DNA of 64,000 nucleotides from Taenia hydatigena (Eukaryota; Platyhelminthes; Cestoda; Cyclophyllidea; Taeniidae): contig JADWOT020000001.1 in the NCBI GenBank assembly GCA_036345935.2, forward strand, positions 35,005,636 to 35,069,635. Direction: 5' to 3'. The notes under the pieces were generated by a model. That model was not told the origin of the DNA. It saw only the letters and a list, made by a program, of their open reading frames with translations, and ran no database searches. The number at the start of each line of letters is the position of its first letter. The first letter of the stretch is position 1. Of the stretch, positions 37,500 to 50,625 are shown one piece after another. Both the position numbers and the translations under genes were made by a program.

Positions 37500-38510
37500 A
37501 TTAGCCTGGAACCAAAGTCACGCTCTACAGTCAGTGCGTTAACGTCTCGACCAACCAATTGAACTGCTGATCTGCAAGTCAACGAAGGACTAATTGACAC
37601 TGGTGATGTACGCACGAAAGTTGGCAATAATGACTATTTGTGACTTTCATTTCGGCTTTTTAAGGGAGGGCGTAAGATGAATACGTGACTGCGTAAAACA
37701 AATTGGCAGAGAGGTATATTTAGGAATATTCCGCAATGGGTTTCCAGGACATTTGGCATTAGGTTCACTCCTTACTTTAGTCTTCAGCAGGACTGGCTAA
37801 GACTACAAGGGTGAGACTGTTCCAAGACAGCTTTACAATTTTCCGCAGGTAAAAAGCGATGCACCTCCTTCTATAGTCAAAAGCAAGTCATGCCATGCAG
37901 TGCGCCTAAAAGGCAGCGCAAGACGATATTCAGTGGAATGCTACTGCGTCCTTTCTTGCATTCTATTTGATGGCAGCAGGAGAATGCTACAAAACCAAGT
38001 TTTGGGAACGTGTTCAGTCATCAATCATCCGAGGCAGATGTGTTGCAGGGTCCGGCTGACTACTCCTTCGTGGCAATGTCTGCAAGATGTAGTACGTCCT
38101 GGCCATTGCTCTACTCTGGTATGCTGCCTCACCCAAACTGACTTGACATGGCCAAATCATTTGCTCGATCAACTTACCAATGCAGCTTTTCCCTTTGCAC
38201 GGTAATTTGTCAGCGTCACCTTAGCCGCAATCTGATAAGTCGGTCACGTTTAGTGGGCTTGTTCGGCTCTCACTAACCTACTTCCTTGCCAGACAGCTGG
38301 ATGGGAACTTGAGCATCAACTACTTAAACAAACCCGGCAAGTGACCCAACTTTTGAGGCGGCGTTTCGCTCCCAACATCAAAGAAGCAAATGTTGTGCAG
38401 CATTGTGAGGCTAGAGCATCCAACTATGCATTTAAAGACCACTACGTCTCCTCCCACAACACCGAGTCTTCAGAACATTAACCCGTTCAATTTTGTGTAA
38501 CAGGTTCTAC
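37500..38510. other. Unassigned sequence
   Basis: Open frame 37900-38205 (plus) is at chance length. A stretch after the acceptor-like TTTGATGGCAG (37979) reads GNVFSHQSSEADVLQGPADY in another frame, which is weak evidence for an exon. Confidence 0.35.
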
Positions 38511-38522
38511 GCATGAGAATAT

Positions 38523-38903
38523 TTAAAATCTGTGCACATGATTTTGCAAGCCTTTGATGTTGGTGTAGCCCCAAGCACAGAAGCATCGTTGGCGTCTTTG
38601 GCTAAGAGAGACGCGAAATAGAGTGTTTCCACTACATTGGTAGTGGCGATTGTGGACACTCAGCGGAGAGGTCGCATCCCTCTCTGGATCGAGATCGTCA
38701 CAAAAGAGACAACGACTTGCGTCGTTGTTGCGACTGCTGCAGTCGTTGTCGCAGTGATTGGAATTGCCGCTACAAGGAGGATCTCTAGGTGCTTTGCCAA
38801 CGGCGCTGCCCATGCAGGGCTGTAAAATGGCTGGATGGTTAGCTAGCGGGTTGTTTGGGAATCTGGCATAACCCAACTTCGTCTGCAAAGTAATTACACT
38901 CAA
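38523..38903 (-). pseudogene. Z-family copy 3: DND/RNN segment plus zinc finger
   Basis: This is an open frame of 126 codons. Near residue 38 it reads APRDPPCSGNSNHCDND, near 58 RNNDASRCLFCDDLDPERDA, and at the C-terminus RCFCAWGYTNIKGLQNHVHR, where the last Cys ligand is missing because a stop follows. The 50 kb copy keeps the first two segments with D/E, S/T and K/R-type exchanges (differences 6, 2 and 6 on the three positions over the RNN segment) but in a frame shifted relative to its zinc finger. This suggests an acidic, Asn/Asp-rich region followed by a DNA- or RNA-binding finger. Confidence 0.45.
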
Positions 38904-38904
38904 G

Positions 38905-40080
38905 CACTAGGTCACTCCATTCACTGCAACACTTTCACGTGTGGACGTCATAAAAGGCACCTCCTTGGATAGGTCGTCGATGCGTGGAATCGCGACAACT
39001 TCGCCTTCCCTCCTTATTGCTGCCATCGTAGACAATAATAGATGTCGATGACTTTTTAATTTGCCTATGATGACGTTGTGGTAGCGCCTATCACCATCAT
39101 CCATCTTGAAAGGGTGACTATTTTAAAGTTCTTAGTTTGTGTAAGGTGCGAATCCGCCCTCAAAGCTGCTCACCGATGCCTCCATGCGCATCGCATTAGG
39201 CGTAAAGGAAAATCATTCTTCTTAAATTTTTTCTTAACGAATAAGGCCTCACTAGCCTTAATCTTGCCAATCTGAAATGTCTCACTGTCTGCCAAACCAC
39301 CAACGCACAAATTTCCAGCATAACAAACCAGTACATAAAGTGATGTCTTCCGACACCAAAATATTCGTTCCGTTTCATTGCAATTGCCATTAAAAAGGAA
39401 ACTGAAAGATGGCACATCTCGAGAATGAGAAAGTCAGAAGCAGGTAATGTCACATCGCTCCACTGTCACTTCTGCCCTCAGTCACGCAGCCTCGGCGTAA
39501 TTGTCGTTGGGTGGTGGAGCACGATCCCAAATGCGGTTGCTTCAAGAGGACAATTTTCCTTTCTTAAAAGGCAAAATAAATGATATCAATAATTCACCTC
39601 ATTCTCTTTAAAGATTTGACTGATATCGCTTAGAAGAGATGGAGACAAGCTGATGGCTCTGTCCTTTCATTTTCTCTGCCACACAGCGTGAACCAAAACT
39701 CCACGAGAAATGGGGAAAATATGTTACATTATTTTGCGTTTTGGTATGGAAATTTGTCCAAGAAGATGAACAGAAATGGCGTCTTTAACGTGCTGACCCG
39801 GCACTCTATTGGTTTGGAAAGTAGCAATGAAAAGTTGAAATGTCAAGCTCACTGACCTCTTTTCGACTGGCGGTCCATGCCGACACCATCCAAACACCCT
39901 TATAAGCTTTCTGTCACGCATAGCGTTTTTGTTTAAGTAGACACAGTTTACTAAGAATTCTTTCTCTTTAACCCCATCACGGTATCCAACGGCCTCCTTT
40001 TTGCACGTCAATGCAATCAGCTCCGTCTACAGTGCCTATCCAACGCTGCATTTGCATCCTGGTTATCGCTGTCTCAATGA
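38905..40080. other. Unassigned sequence
   Basis: Frames at 38907-39104 and 39170-39453 (minus) are at chance length. The one at 38907 ends EVVAIPRIDDLSKEVPFMT... with no recognised family. Confidence 0.35.
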
Positions 40081-40082
40081 GA

Positions 40083-40130
40083 ACCAAACCCCTTTACGTG
40101 GTTTTAGAAATTCTTGAGGTTAGTGTAGCA
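40083..40130 (-). pseudogene. Z-family zinc-finger remnant, copy 4
   Basis: It reads CYTNLKNF, stop, NHVKGFG. Compared with the 50 kb copy, differences are six, one and eight on codon positions 1, 2 and 3. It is followed, as in copy 1, by an E L1-type module (40380-40450), so copies 1 and 4 sit in the same repeat context. Confidence 0.45.
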
Positions 40131-40379
40131 CAGATCGAAGTAGCGGGACGAGAACAAAAGTTGTCCGTGCCAAATCAGCCATCATTGGCATTTCTGGCTT
40201 TAGACTGCCAAATCGGTCATTACCATCAAGATGATTGCAAGGCCGATGGTCAGAGGAGATTCTTGGGCGACGAAAGCTAGTACAAGTTCGCGCCTCCATT
40301 CGAATCTTCGTCAAGGGATAGCGCTGGAGGTTCCACTGCTGCGTAACAGTCACTGCAGAGTTGCTATGTTATGTGCTTG

Positions 40380-41168
40380 ACTAAGTAGTCCTCAATGTTA
40401 GGTGAGAGGCGTGCGACAAACACGCTTCTTGCTACGAAACCGACGTCATCATCACACTGACCCGTTCAGTGCATCACCAATGAAGAGTGTTAGGTACCTG
40501 TTTCCATCCCACTCGTAAGAATAAGATGAAAGTTAAGGAGGAGAAGAATAGCGAGGAGTCTGTGACACATTTTAGTGGATCGCTTGGAGGAGGGGCTTTA
40601 ATGAAGGACCAAAACCTAGCTGCTCAAGCAAGTACATTTACCTGATAAGCAGATCAAATAACTGGCAGGCACAGAAAGACGCCACGCAGAAGACGTTGCT
40701 GATCTAAATTGTCATTAGGTCACTGCGACGTTTAAAGTGCCATGTGGTTGACTCATCGACTGTTGCAACGGAGAAGACATAATGCTATATCAGAGAAAGC
40801 ACCAACATCTGACAACCCTAGCATACCTACTAAGGGGTAATATCCGCCTATGCTAACTTCAAGCATCACTTCGTTGAGTAATGCATCACCTCTTGCTGCG
40901 GAATGAAATATAAGGCCGATTATCCGCTCTGCTCCTCGCCTGCCCTGAGACGCATGCCTGGCTAACCATAAGGGAGTGTCAGCGCCTGCAATGCTAAAGC
41001 AAGTACAGTTGACTTGTACAGGAGGGCGTAGAGGATTCGCTAACCACACATCGTGGCAATAAATTGACAATTTACCTCCTCTTCTTCTAGGCTCTGGCGT
41101 CCACGCTGTCTGGAGGGCATTGTACAATAGTCAAGACACTGACTGGTGCTAATGGGGTTCTGCCTGAG
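40380..41168 (+). repeat. E L1-type module and flanking sequence
   Basis: The near-palindrome variant is at 40409-40424, with the phrase gactaagtagtcctcaatgttag before it and cgtcatcatcacactgacc after it. The rest to the gap is unassigned. The frame at 40753-41127 (minus) is at chance length. Confidence 0.5.
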
Positions 41169-41912
41169 NNNNNNNNNNNNNNNNNNNNNNNNNNNNNNNN
41201 NNNNNNNNNNNNNNNNNNNNNNNNNNNNNNNNNNNNNNNNNNNNNNNNNNNNNNNNNNNNNNNNNNNNNNNNNNNNNNNNNNNNNNNNNNNNNNNNNNNN
41301 NNNNNNNNNNNNNNNNNNNNNNNNNNNNNNNNNNNNNNNNNNNNNNNNNNNNNNNNNNNNNNNNNNNNNNNNNNNNNNNNNNNNNNNNNNNNNNNNNNNN
41401 NNNNNNNNNNNNNNNNNNNNNNNNNNNNNNNNNNNNNNNNNNNNNNNNNNNNNNNNNNNNNNNNNNNNNNNNNNNNNNNNNNNNNNNNNNNNNNNNNNNN
41501 NNNNNNNNNNNNNNNNNNNNNNNNNNNNNNNNNNNNNNNNNNNNNNNNNNNNNNNNNNNNNNNNNNNNNNNNNNNNNNNNNNNNNNNNNNNNNNNNNNNN
41601 NNNNNNNNNNNNNNNNNNNNNNNNNNNNNNNNNNNNNNNNNNNNNNNNNNNNNNNNNNNNNNNNNNNNNNNNNNNNNNNNNNNNNNNNNNNNNNNNNNNN
41701 NNNNNNNNNNNNNNNNNNNNNNNNNNNNNNNNNNNNNNNNNNNNNNNNNNNNNNNNNNNNNNNNNNNNNNNNNNNNNNNNNNNNNNNNNNNNNNNNNNNN
41801 NNNNNNNNNNNNNNNNNNNNNNNNNNNNNNNNNNNNNNNNNNNNNNNNNNNNNNNNNNNNNNNNNNNNNNNNNNNNNNNNNNNNNNNNNNNNNNNNNNNN
41901 NNNNNNNNNNNN
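41169..41912. other. Assembly gap, 744 N
   Basis: Unknown sequence. Any open frame across it is an artefact. Immediately to the right, 41913 onward reads like the inner part of an E L1 module (ctcaaaacgagtaggttgagagcag), so an E copy may be partly hidden in the gap. Confidence 0.99.
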
Positions 41913-44875
41913 TTAACTTTCTTCCTCAAAACGAGTAGGTTGAGAGCAGACACGCCCTTTGAAGCCGAACTATCACTTCAGTGCTGATAAGAAACTTGTC
42001 TGTGTTCAAGGGACAAAGGAGGAAGGAGGAGTAAAAAGCTGAGATGGCACTCCCAACGATCTCTTACCAGCAGGTGGTTCAAGTCAAATGCAAACACTAT
42101 TAAAGGGCTGGGTTACGCTTAACAAAGGTAACTTTATGCATTTTAACTAAAACATGGTACTTGTCAATGCGTGCTGATGCTAAAGATGGAGTTGAGCCTG
42201 CCAAGCATAAGTTGACTGCACCGCAATAGTCCAGCAATTAAACGCTCACATAAGTAAAATGGTATATAAGACAATTCGTTGTCCGACAATGCCACTATGT
42301 CCCTGAAATATAAGAATTGTAACGTGGCTGTCTCAACACTTAGGGAAGCTAAAGCTGGAGAGTTGAGTCGGTGTTTAGGGGCACGTAGCGGGATCGTCAT
42401 CATCGACTCTCGAGGGAGAAGTGTACTCTCTAATCCACCATGGTGCGCATTACTCTGCCTCGTTCATGGCATCACCAATGGAGAGTGCTCACTACCTGTT
42501 CCCACTCTACCCCTTCTAAGGGAATAAATGTAATGTTTGTTAGTCAGTGATCCAGCCGATAAGTAGTTTGTGAATCGACAAAATTTACCCGAGTAGGGAT
42601 TAACAGTGCAGGGAATTCTGAGGCGCATCTTTTTTATTCCTGCCAACATTCGCTTTTATGAATGCCTTGAATGCAACAGTTTATCACAGTATTCTCTTTC
42701 CACCATATCCTTCTCTCAGTAGATCGATAATCATCCGGAGACCTAGCCTGTGCGACCAACTCGACGTGTCAACTAATGTTCGCCATTCAAAATCACTCCA
42801 AAGGCATTATAATTGTTTCAGCTGCCTCGTTGTCACCCTTTATAGACCAAAAATGTAGTCTTAGGGTGGCCAATATTGCCACCCTCCTTGTAAGAGCATC
42901 CCTTTCGTCAGTCAACTGATACGATGTTCCTCGTCGACTAGCAAACCAGCCACCAAATGGAATGGCCATGTCTCCGACTAGGTGGCTATCAGGTGTGGCT
43001 GTAACTACAAGTTAATCAGGTACTACTAGCATGCGTTTCTCCTTACCCACTGACGATTTATCATTAGCTTTGTCTGATTTCGCTTAAACATAGGGTCAAA
43101 AAAGCCTTCGGTATGACACCAATCTTCATTTAAATTAACCTAAGGGGTGAGGAGAGGGGAAATGTGGTGTGAAACGACTATTATACGCGTTCGGTGAACA
43201 CGTTTCCGGTTAATACCTACCCTCATCTGCCTTCGAGAGAGAAGGGTACTCTCCGTGCCAGCGAAACCCTCATCACTCTGACCAGTTCATTGCACCACTA
43301 AGAGAGTGCTCACTACTTGTTCGCATTCTACTCGATGCAAAGAAAACAAGGTAGCTTTATTTTTGTCTAAACTTTTCTCTCCCAAATAAGATTTATTTAA
43401 TTATAAAGTAGCTCCAGCGGGCTATCACGATGTGCCTCTTTTGTCGTGTTGCATGGCTGCCTTGCCACAAGACCTATGCAACAACGTGTTGCTCACCCAA
43501 ATTGCTAGCTTTTAGACTACTGCAAGAGATCAGCTGACTTGTTCGAGGCTCCTCGTGAGTCCCTTAAACCCTCCAAGACAAGTTGATAAGAGGCACACGT
43601 TGAGCTTGTTGCAGGTTTGATTGACAGCAAGATCAAATTACCACTTGCATTAACTGAGGGCAAGAATCTGCTTTCACGTTGGGATTCACTTAAATTGTTC
43701 CCTTGTCGTGTGTGAGATGATTGGGTCCACTTCCATCTCATCTGCCGAGTTGCCAAAATTTATTTTCGGCCAGTTAACATAAAATTTTATTTATCTCTAC
43801 TTTAGCAGTATTTAATTCGCTTCCATAGCCTTTTGTCTTCATATTGGCACTTTACTTAGCCAGGGGATAATGCCCGGTCAAAGCTGTTGGTTAGTTGATG
43901 GACTAATCAGTCATTCTACAGTTTGGACTATGACTATATCAGTTCAAATCTTTTACTGACTCGTTAAGTAGCGGATTATGGAGGGCTGAAGGCACCTATT
44001 AAGCAGCCAACTGAGGTGGGTGATGAGCTGTTCATTAACCAGACCGCAAAGTAGTCGATTAACTAGAAACCACGGTCGCATCAAATCGTCATATCATCTT
44101 AAACATGACCAACCATTCAAACTGTTGGTCATTTTACTCATCCCAGAAATCAAAGACACGGTAGCATATTTGCTGACACCTTACCATACCAAGGGATTTG
44201 CCCCATCAGGGATTTCGAGTGTCCAGGTAGCAGCTTGGTCGGGTGAATGAGTCAGACGGCAAGTCCTTAAATATCACTGAATTCGGTCACAAACATAGGT
44301 TTTCGTTACAAAGTACCTATGCAAAACATAAACAAGAGTTTTGGAATCTCTGGTTAGTTTCTAACTCACGCTTGATAACCTTCACAAATCCCAATTGCAA
44401 ACTGCTTTTTCTCTCCCCTAGGCATACACATCCACCAAATCTGAGCCAACCAGCTGCAAGGATTCGCCTCATTGCTAGGATCCTCGTCGTCTCCACCACG
44501 CTATCACATTCACTGTATTATTAACGATAGGGAATGACTCCTACAAGCCTATCCACCCACTTCGACGTCATTTCCTTAAAAGAAGTAGATTAATTCAGGC
44601 AGATGTCATCCACTTTCATTAACAACATCATGAGTGGAGAAGGATGATGAGGATTAACCACTGCGTCATTCATTCATTGAGATGGTTCTCCAACCACTTC
44701 GCCATCACTTACGATACACCAGGACTACAGAACCGTTGCCATCTGCCCTCGAGGGAGAAGGGTACTCACTAATCCAGCATAATCCTCACCACTCTGCTGC
44801 ATTCATTGCAGCACCTATGAAGAGCGCTCGCTGCCTGCACTCACTGAAAGATTCGGGTTGCTTGATAGCTAGAGA
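41913..44875. other. Mixed sequence with S- and E-type fragments
   Basis: E-type fragments lie at 41913-41950, 42400-42500 and 43180-43330 (near-palindrome at 43187-43203). An S-type fragment lies at 42640-42860. The segment 42150-42215 is the inverse of 9400-9470. No gene was seen. Frame 43517-43756 (minus) is at chance length. Confidence 0.45.
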
Positions 44876-44879
44876 TCTG

Positions 44880-45190
44880 ACCATTAAGTAGGTTGTAGAC
44901 AGGAGTGATTTGCAATGTAGAGGATAGCGTTGTTGGGATTCCAGTGGGGCACAACCTCTCTTTCGGCTTCAATCCAATTCCATGAATGCTTTGAATGCTG
45001 GAGACAATCGCATGCTCCACGTGGCATTATTTCTTCTACTTGATGAATTGCTTATTAACTTGAGACGTAGCCTCTCTTACCCTCACCAACTATTGTGGCC
45101 TATTTGACATGACAAATGGATAAACCAAGTCATAGCTACTGCAGTAGAGATGACAGTTCTGCCTAAAATGGTCTACTTAACCTAAGTTTT
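44880..45190 (-). repeat. S-family repeat next to E copy 3
   Basis: It is the inverse of 17330-17760. It ends directly at the first module of the following E element, as the partner does. Confidence 0.75.
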
Positions 45191-45199
45191 AAGGGTTTC

Positions 45200-46970
45200 A
45201 GTGGCATATTAGCACAGACATTCTCGACTTTCTTCCCCTCAAAACGAGTGAGTGAGAGCGAGCAGAGAGAGTCTGCTTCTTAATCGAAGGCAGGTGAAGA
45301 CAGTTCCACATTAAGATGCGTGTTCGTCGGACGCTTCTCGTCCAACATTGAGAACTACTAAGTCTAGCACACATATAGCGAATGTGTCGTTGTGAAAAGT
45401 GGCTGTGGAGGTGTTTAATCTGGCCCTTTTGATCAGCAGAGCTGCTCGTGTGCATGTATCTCGGCCTCCACGCAGCAGCACTTATCACAGAGGCAACAAC
45501 TAGGCACTGACATCGCCGAGCCTTCTCCTAATGTCCTTCATCCTCATCAAGCTACGTCGGCACTCACTCAACTAGTAATAGAGAATGTCCCCTACCTGTG
45601 CTCAAGCTACTGGCTCAGAGAAAGCAACAGCTAAGCAGGAATAAAAATGAACGTCGAATTTATAGCAACATGTCAAAAAACAGACCACTGAAATATTCTA
45701 CCAATCCAACGAACTCAATTAAACAAACTCAAGGCGTAATCAAAGCATTGATTTTGTTTTTCCTTACAAAGCACAGCCTCCTGGCCAGGTTGAACCTAAC
45801 CGACAGCAAGAAGAGTGGAGTGGTTTAACGGGAATCCACATTCTGTACGCCTATCCACAGCAGAATGTAAGTCTAACTGAATAGACGCACTCAAATTTCC
45901 GCTGCAGCTCTTTCTTGGTCAAAGCGAAAATTGATGCTTTTTATTACGCCTAGAGTTTGTTGGGTCGGTGGCAGCTTTGGGTGGTCGATTCTTAGAAAGT
46001 CTTATTTGATGACAGTTCAGCAGTCAGAGACGTGTTTGACGAACTCTTCTCGTCTAACTTTGAGTGCTAACTGGTCGGGCATATATAACGCAAACATGCC
46101 GACCTGACGAAGTGGGTAGATGTTCGTCCCCACTAATAATGCCGTGATCACTCTAGTCGTAGAATTTGGCGGAGTTGCAGCAGCATTAATCACAGAGGCA
46201 GCGGACGTGGAGCAACAGCACCGGTCATCCTCCAAACGTGCTTAATCCTCACCACCCCACCTCGTTGCTCATAGGACCAGTGATGGATGCTGATACCCAC
46301 CCGCATTCAATCTACTCGTTTCTTTATATTACACACCCTTGCGAATGTGTCGACACACAGCCGCTGACGTTGCGACAGCCTCACACTTCGTGGGAACCAC
46401 CCCTCAGTCAATGTGGCCGAGATCGTTCATATTTGATGTCTGCAGTCATGGTGTGTCTCCTTTCTTGCTGCATCCATTGGTGATCCCACCACTAAACGAG
46501 TGATGTCTGCACAACTTGCCTACTTGGACAGGCAGGTGCGTGTCATCCGTTACCCGTTACCGCTAAGGTTTCCTTTGTAGTGTGAGAGCTAAGACGCCCG
46601 TCTATTATTTCCTTGGTTCCAGAGCAGATTGCAGCCTCGGAAAGTTTTGGGACTCAACAAACTTTGCCCTTACGATCATCTAGTGAATTTCACCGTCTCA
46701 TGTGGATGCCAACACTTCTTGCATGAGTGGTATAAGCAAACGTGTCCTTTCGACCTTAGCGAGTTCTCGTAGACTTCGCAGTCTTGAGGATCCACCAGGC
46801 ACGAAAGAGACAAGAGAGAGCAAGTATGATAAAATCTTTTTTACTCCACTGCTCGTCAATAAAAGAGGTGCGAGCGTTCGTCTGCAAGATTCCTGTATGC
46901 TGTGCATTTTAACAATGCCCCGAGTGGCATCGACCGCGTCACTTGAAAAAAATTATCAAAGTGTACGAAT
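45200..46970 (+). repeat. E-family element, copy 3 (plus; centre of core deleted)
   Basis: It has L1 (near-palindrome 45319-45334), L2 (45390-45690) and the left core arm (45690-45930). The right arm follows immediately (45930-46005), so about 400 bases of the core found in copies 1 and 2 are missing. The second L1-like module has its near-palindrome at 46031-46046. Confidence 0.88.
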
Positions 46971-47560
46971 GTAGCTTTCGGTTCTCCTCCTTGACCTCCA
47001 CACCCTTGGAAAGAGCAGTGAGAGCAGATAGCCTACAAAGTCTCGCGTATTCCATGTGTTTGCGTCCAGCACACTCGGTTGATTGCTTTGGTGACTTGGC
47101 GATGATTCTGTTGGTGGACGAATTAGTCTGCGCAGCCTTCTTCTGCACGTGCTTGGTCTTTGCACTGGTGAATTGATGCCGCAATTCAGTCAAAGTGGTG
47201 GTATGGTGACATGGTGACAGGATGTGTGTTACTGCTAATTTAAAATAACTTGGATGCTGCTTTTTGTTCCTTTTTCTGCTGCTCGGGTGCTCCTGCTCCT
47301 TACCTCCTGTCCTCATTCACTCTCGCATAGTTGTATGATTCAAACAAAGTTTTGGGCACATCAAGTGCTCACTTTTATTACCCATTTTGAGAAGCATCGA
47401 GCAAAAGGGATTAGAATTAGCAATGGTGCTTTAGAAGTGAGTAGGTGAGTAGGTGTGAGGGACGCGATAGTCACCTGTAGGAGGTGGTGGTCGGTTTTAA
47501 TCGAATAAGCAGGAGCAGGAAACACCAAGCGGTACATGTAGTCAGCTAGAATTACCAACG
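46970..47560 (+). repeat. F-family repeat, copy 4
   Basis: It is the inverse of 14130-14720 and follows E copy 3 in the mirrored order. Confidence 0.85.
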
Positions 47561-48230
47561 TGCACAACAGTTGTCGCCTCTCAAGTCCACTTAACTTCTT
47601 GGAAGTACAAATGACTCATCTTGATGTCCTCACATCAGGATTGGCAACGCTGACCGCCTTGAGACCTGTCGGTGCCTTGAACTCCAAAGCTACAATGAGC
47701 TGGATTCCACTTTGACTTGTTTGGTGTATCTTAAAGAGAGATTTCCAAAGTGCTCTGACACTCGACTGCTTTAGCCCTTGAATTAGGTCGCAGAAATGAA
47801 CAAGAAACCGAAGCAGGCTAAGCTACGGCGATTGGTCAGGCATCAAATCTGCATGAATGTTGAGGAAGTGTTTGACGAGGTTGAAGTCATTCAGTGTTGC
47901 CATCACTTGTTGCATTTTTACCTAAAAGTAACTTGGGTGGCTCGTTTACATATTTTTTTGCACCTGCTGCTCGAAACCAGTAAATGGAAGTGCAGTTTAC
48001 GCCCTCCATATGACTTGGAATGGACTTGATGACACAGTGATGAGGCTTCCCGCAGTAGTCATCATTAGGACTTCGACTGGTACTGACGAGAACGGCATCC
48101 TTCGGTTGCTAACAGCCAAGCTTATAGGAGGATATGCCACTTCGAAAGAAGTGATTTGGAGGAAGACATCTGATTATGGGCTGAAAGGGTCTGTAGGAGA
48201 TAGTTTGCAGAATGTGAATATTCGTTAGAA
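47561..48230. other. Unassigned sequence with two short open frames
   Basis: 47796-48029 starts at an ATG with MNKKPKQAKLRRLVRHQICM, and 48010-48228 contains VVIIRTSTGTDENGILRLLT. They overlap in different frames. Neither is recognised, both are at chance length, and no second copy was noticed. Confidence 0.35.
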
Positions 48231-49330
48231 CTGTCTATTCTTTGTGCTGTTAGCGGATTTCAATTCGACTAGGAGGCTATGCCTAATATTGAAAAACCGA
48301 AATTGATGTTTCTTGTTACGCTTTTAGTTTATTTGGTTGGTAGGAGATTCAAGTGGTCGACGTTCAGACACACCGCAGTAAATTTGGCGTCGATTTCTTC
48401 CTTCTTAATCGTTGCTTTCTTTGGTCGAGTAACTTAAACACAGGTGGACGACATTCTCCATTAATAGTTGCATGAGTAACGAGGTAGCCTGATGAGGATG
48501 AAGGAGGTTAAGCGAAGGCTCGACGATGTCATTGCTTCGTTGTTGTCTCTGTGATGGGTACTGTTACGAGGTGGGCGAGATGTATGCACACGGGCAGCTC
48601 TGCTGATCAGGAGGGTTAGATTAACCACCTCCACAGCCGATTTGCCACAATGGCAATTCCACTATTCCATGTTAAACTATCGTTACCTGCCTTCAATTAA
48701 GAAGCGAACTCTCTCTGCCCATCGAAACTGTCGTGCATTTCAATGCATTTGTGAGAGGGCGAAAGTAAGCAAAGGACCGCAATCAAGCTGGTCCATTTGC
48801 AAGTAGCGCAAGCCTTACTGCCTGTGTAAGTCGGCATGTCCAAGAATAATGTAAGCAGACCAAGGAAGGAACATAGAACCCAAAGAGCTACGACGAGATG
48901 ATGCACTCGAATGTACAAGGTGTTGGTTTAGTGGCAGAATTATAAGAAGGGAGAGAGGTTAGATTCTACAGTCGCATTTTTTTAGAGTGAGAAGTGTAGG
49001 TCTGAATTGCCGTGACTTTAATCTATTCTATAGCTCAATGACGCCACCTCTTAGCTTTGTAGCCTCCTCATACCTCATGATAGGAGAAAAAGAAAACAAA
49101 ACGAAAAGATCGATTTTTAGCATTTGGATTCGAGGTGCAGAGCATGTTCTTGTTCTTTGGAGAAAACAAGGAGCACGAGTGGACTCTCCTGCACTGTAGC
49201 ACATCTGTTATGTCTAAGTGCCAATGATGAACGATAGTTGGCTCTATCCCAAAGTGTTTGACACTTGGTGATTTCAGTGACAGCACTCTAGCCACGGGTA
49301 CCACAAGGGATCAAGTGATGTGTTGTCTTC
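48230..49330 (-). repeat. E-family element, copy 4 (minus, partial)
   Basis: It contains the right core arm, L2 and the tail. The L1 near-palindrome and TATA-like part present in the other copies is deleted between about 48655 and 48665. It is collinear with 15490-16860 and 53220-54270. Confidence 0.85.
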
Positions 49331-50040
49331 ACCCCAGGGTCGATGACCTAAAGACCGAAGGTGTGGAATGACCATGTGATGCATCGCAGTAGTCAGCCTG
49401 CATAGTTAGGAAATGCTTTGCGAATCAAGTTCCCTGTCCGACAGTGTAACTGTGTCACTGGAATGTAAAAATTACGATGTGGCCAACTCAACGCCCAAGA
49501 AAGCTGAAGCTGAGGAGTTAAGTTGGTGTTTGGGCGCACGAAGCGTTCAGCGGACACAATTCTCGCTACGGAATCGTCGTCTGCCTTCGAGAAAGAAATG
49601 TAGCTTCCAATCTAGCAAAGCCCTCATTCCTATGCTCCGTTCATTGCATCAACAGTGAAGAGTGCTCGCTACGTGCTTGCAATCTGCTCGTTCTAAAGTA
49701 ATAAATGCGATCAAAACTCTTCATTTACGGAAAGGAGGCAAAGACGCTCAGGCGATTAGTAGCATAAAATCTATTGTGGATGGGTGCTCTTACACGAACA
49801 CTTCTCTTCGCTTCTGCAATGGATGCATGTGGGAAAAGTGGAAGGACAAGACCCACTGCATCCTAACCGAAACCGATACTCATGATGCTAACATTGATTA
49901 TGTGTCGATCGCCTACACAAATAATGCACATTTTCACAAAATTTCGTTCAAAAATCTGGTTAATTGGTGAGGATCAAGCTGCATCTTGAGTTCCCACTTC
50001 TCAGTGTCAATTTCTGCACATTTTCATAAACGTAGACGCA
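49330..50040. other. E L1-type fragment and unassigned sequence
   Basis: A near-palindrome variant lies at 49543-49557 with its usual flanks. The frame at 49662-49970 (plus, 102 codons), with GGKDAQAISSIKSIVDGC and CNGCMWEKWKDKTHC, is not recognised. Confidence 0.4.
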
Positions 50041-50064
50041 TTAACACAGTCGCCAGCATCGCAA

Positions 50065-50205
50065 TTACTTCCTGATATGGACATCAATCACATCGACAAT
50101 TGTTCCATTCAGAGGGGTGTCACTGCCTCCTTCACCTCCTTGTCGTAGCTGGCATGATGTGAAGGCTACAATAATGAGTGTTGTAGCTGCCGAGCAGCGA
50201 ATTAC
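50065..50205 (-). pseudogene. Z family, P segment ending at the conserved stop
   Basis: It reads TTLIIVAFTSCQLRQGG, then DTPLNGTIVDVIDVHIRK and a TAA. It shares 28 of 45 residues with the 24.9 kb copy. A hydrophobic stretch precedes the Cys. Confidence 0.4.
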
Positions 50206-50625
50206 ATTAACTACACAGAAATAATGTTAGTGCAAACATAAATAAACCTCGGCGACATAGCAGCTCTACACTGCCACACTTATAGACTCGACACTGTACG
50301 CTCTCCTCCGTCTGTTTTTATCCCTCTTCCTCCTTAGACTCCTTATCCGGCTTCTACTACTGCTTGCAAACGGCCACATCGTCTTCTCGCCTGCTTCCTC
50401 ATTTTTGCCTTCACCGCAGTAATACACTCTCTGCTTAACTTTCGCATCCTGTCTTTGTTCACTGTAACCATCTGTTGCTCAAGTCTTTATTTGCTTGGGC
50501 TGCACTTAACGCCTCACATGTCCCAAACACTCACGCGCAGAATGCTCCAGTGATTGGACGCAGCCATGCACGCGCGTGAAGTTTCAGTCGTCGTTTTTGC
50601 TTCTGCGCAAGTTTTTGAGTAAATA

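Noticed and set aside
41087..41953. Open frames of 256-288 codons on both strands
   Set aside because: They consist almost entirely of the N gap.
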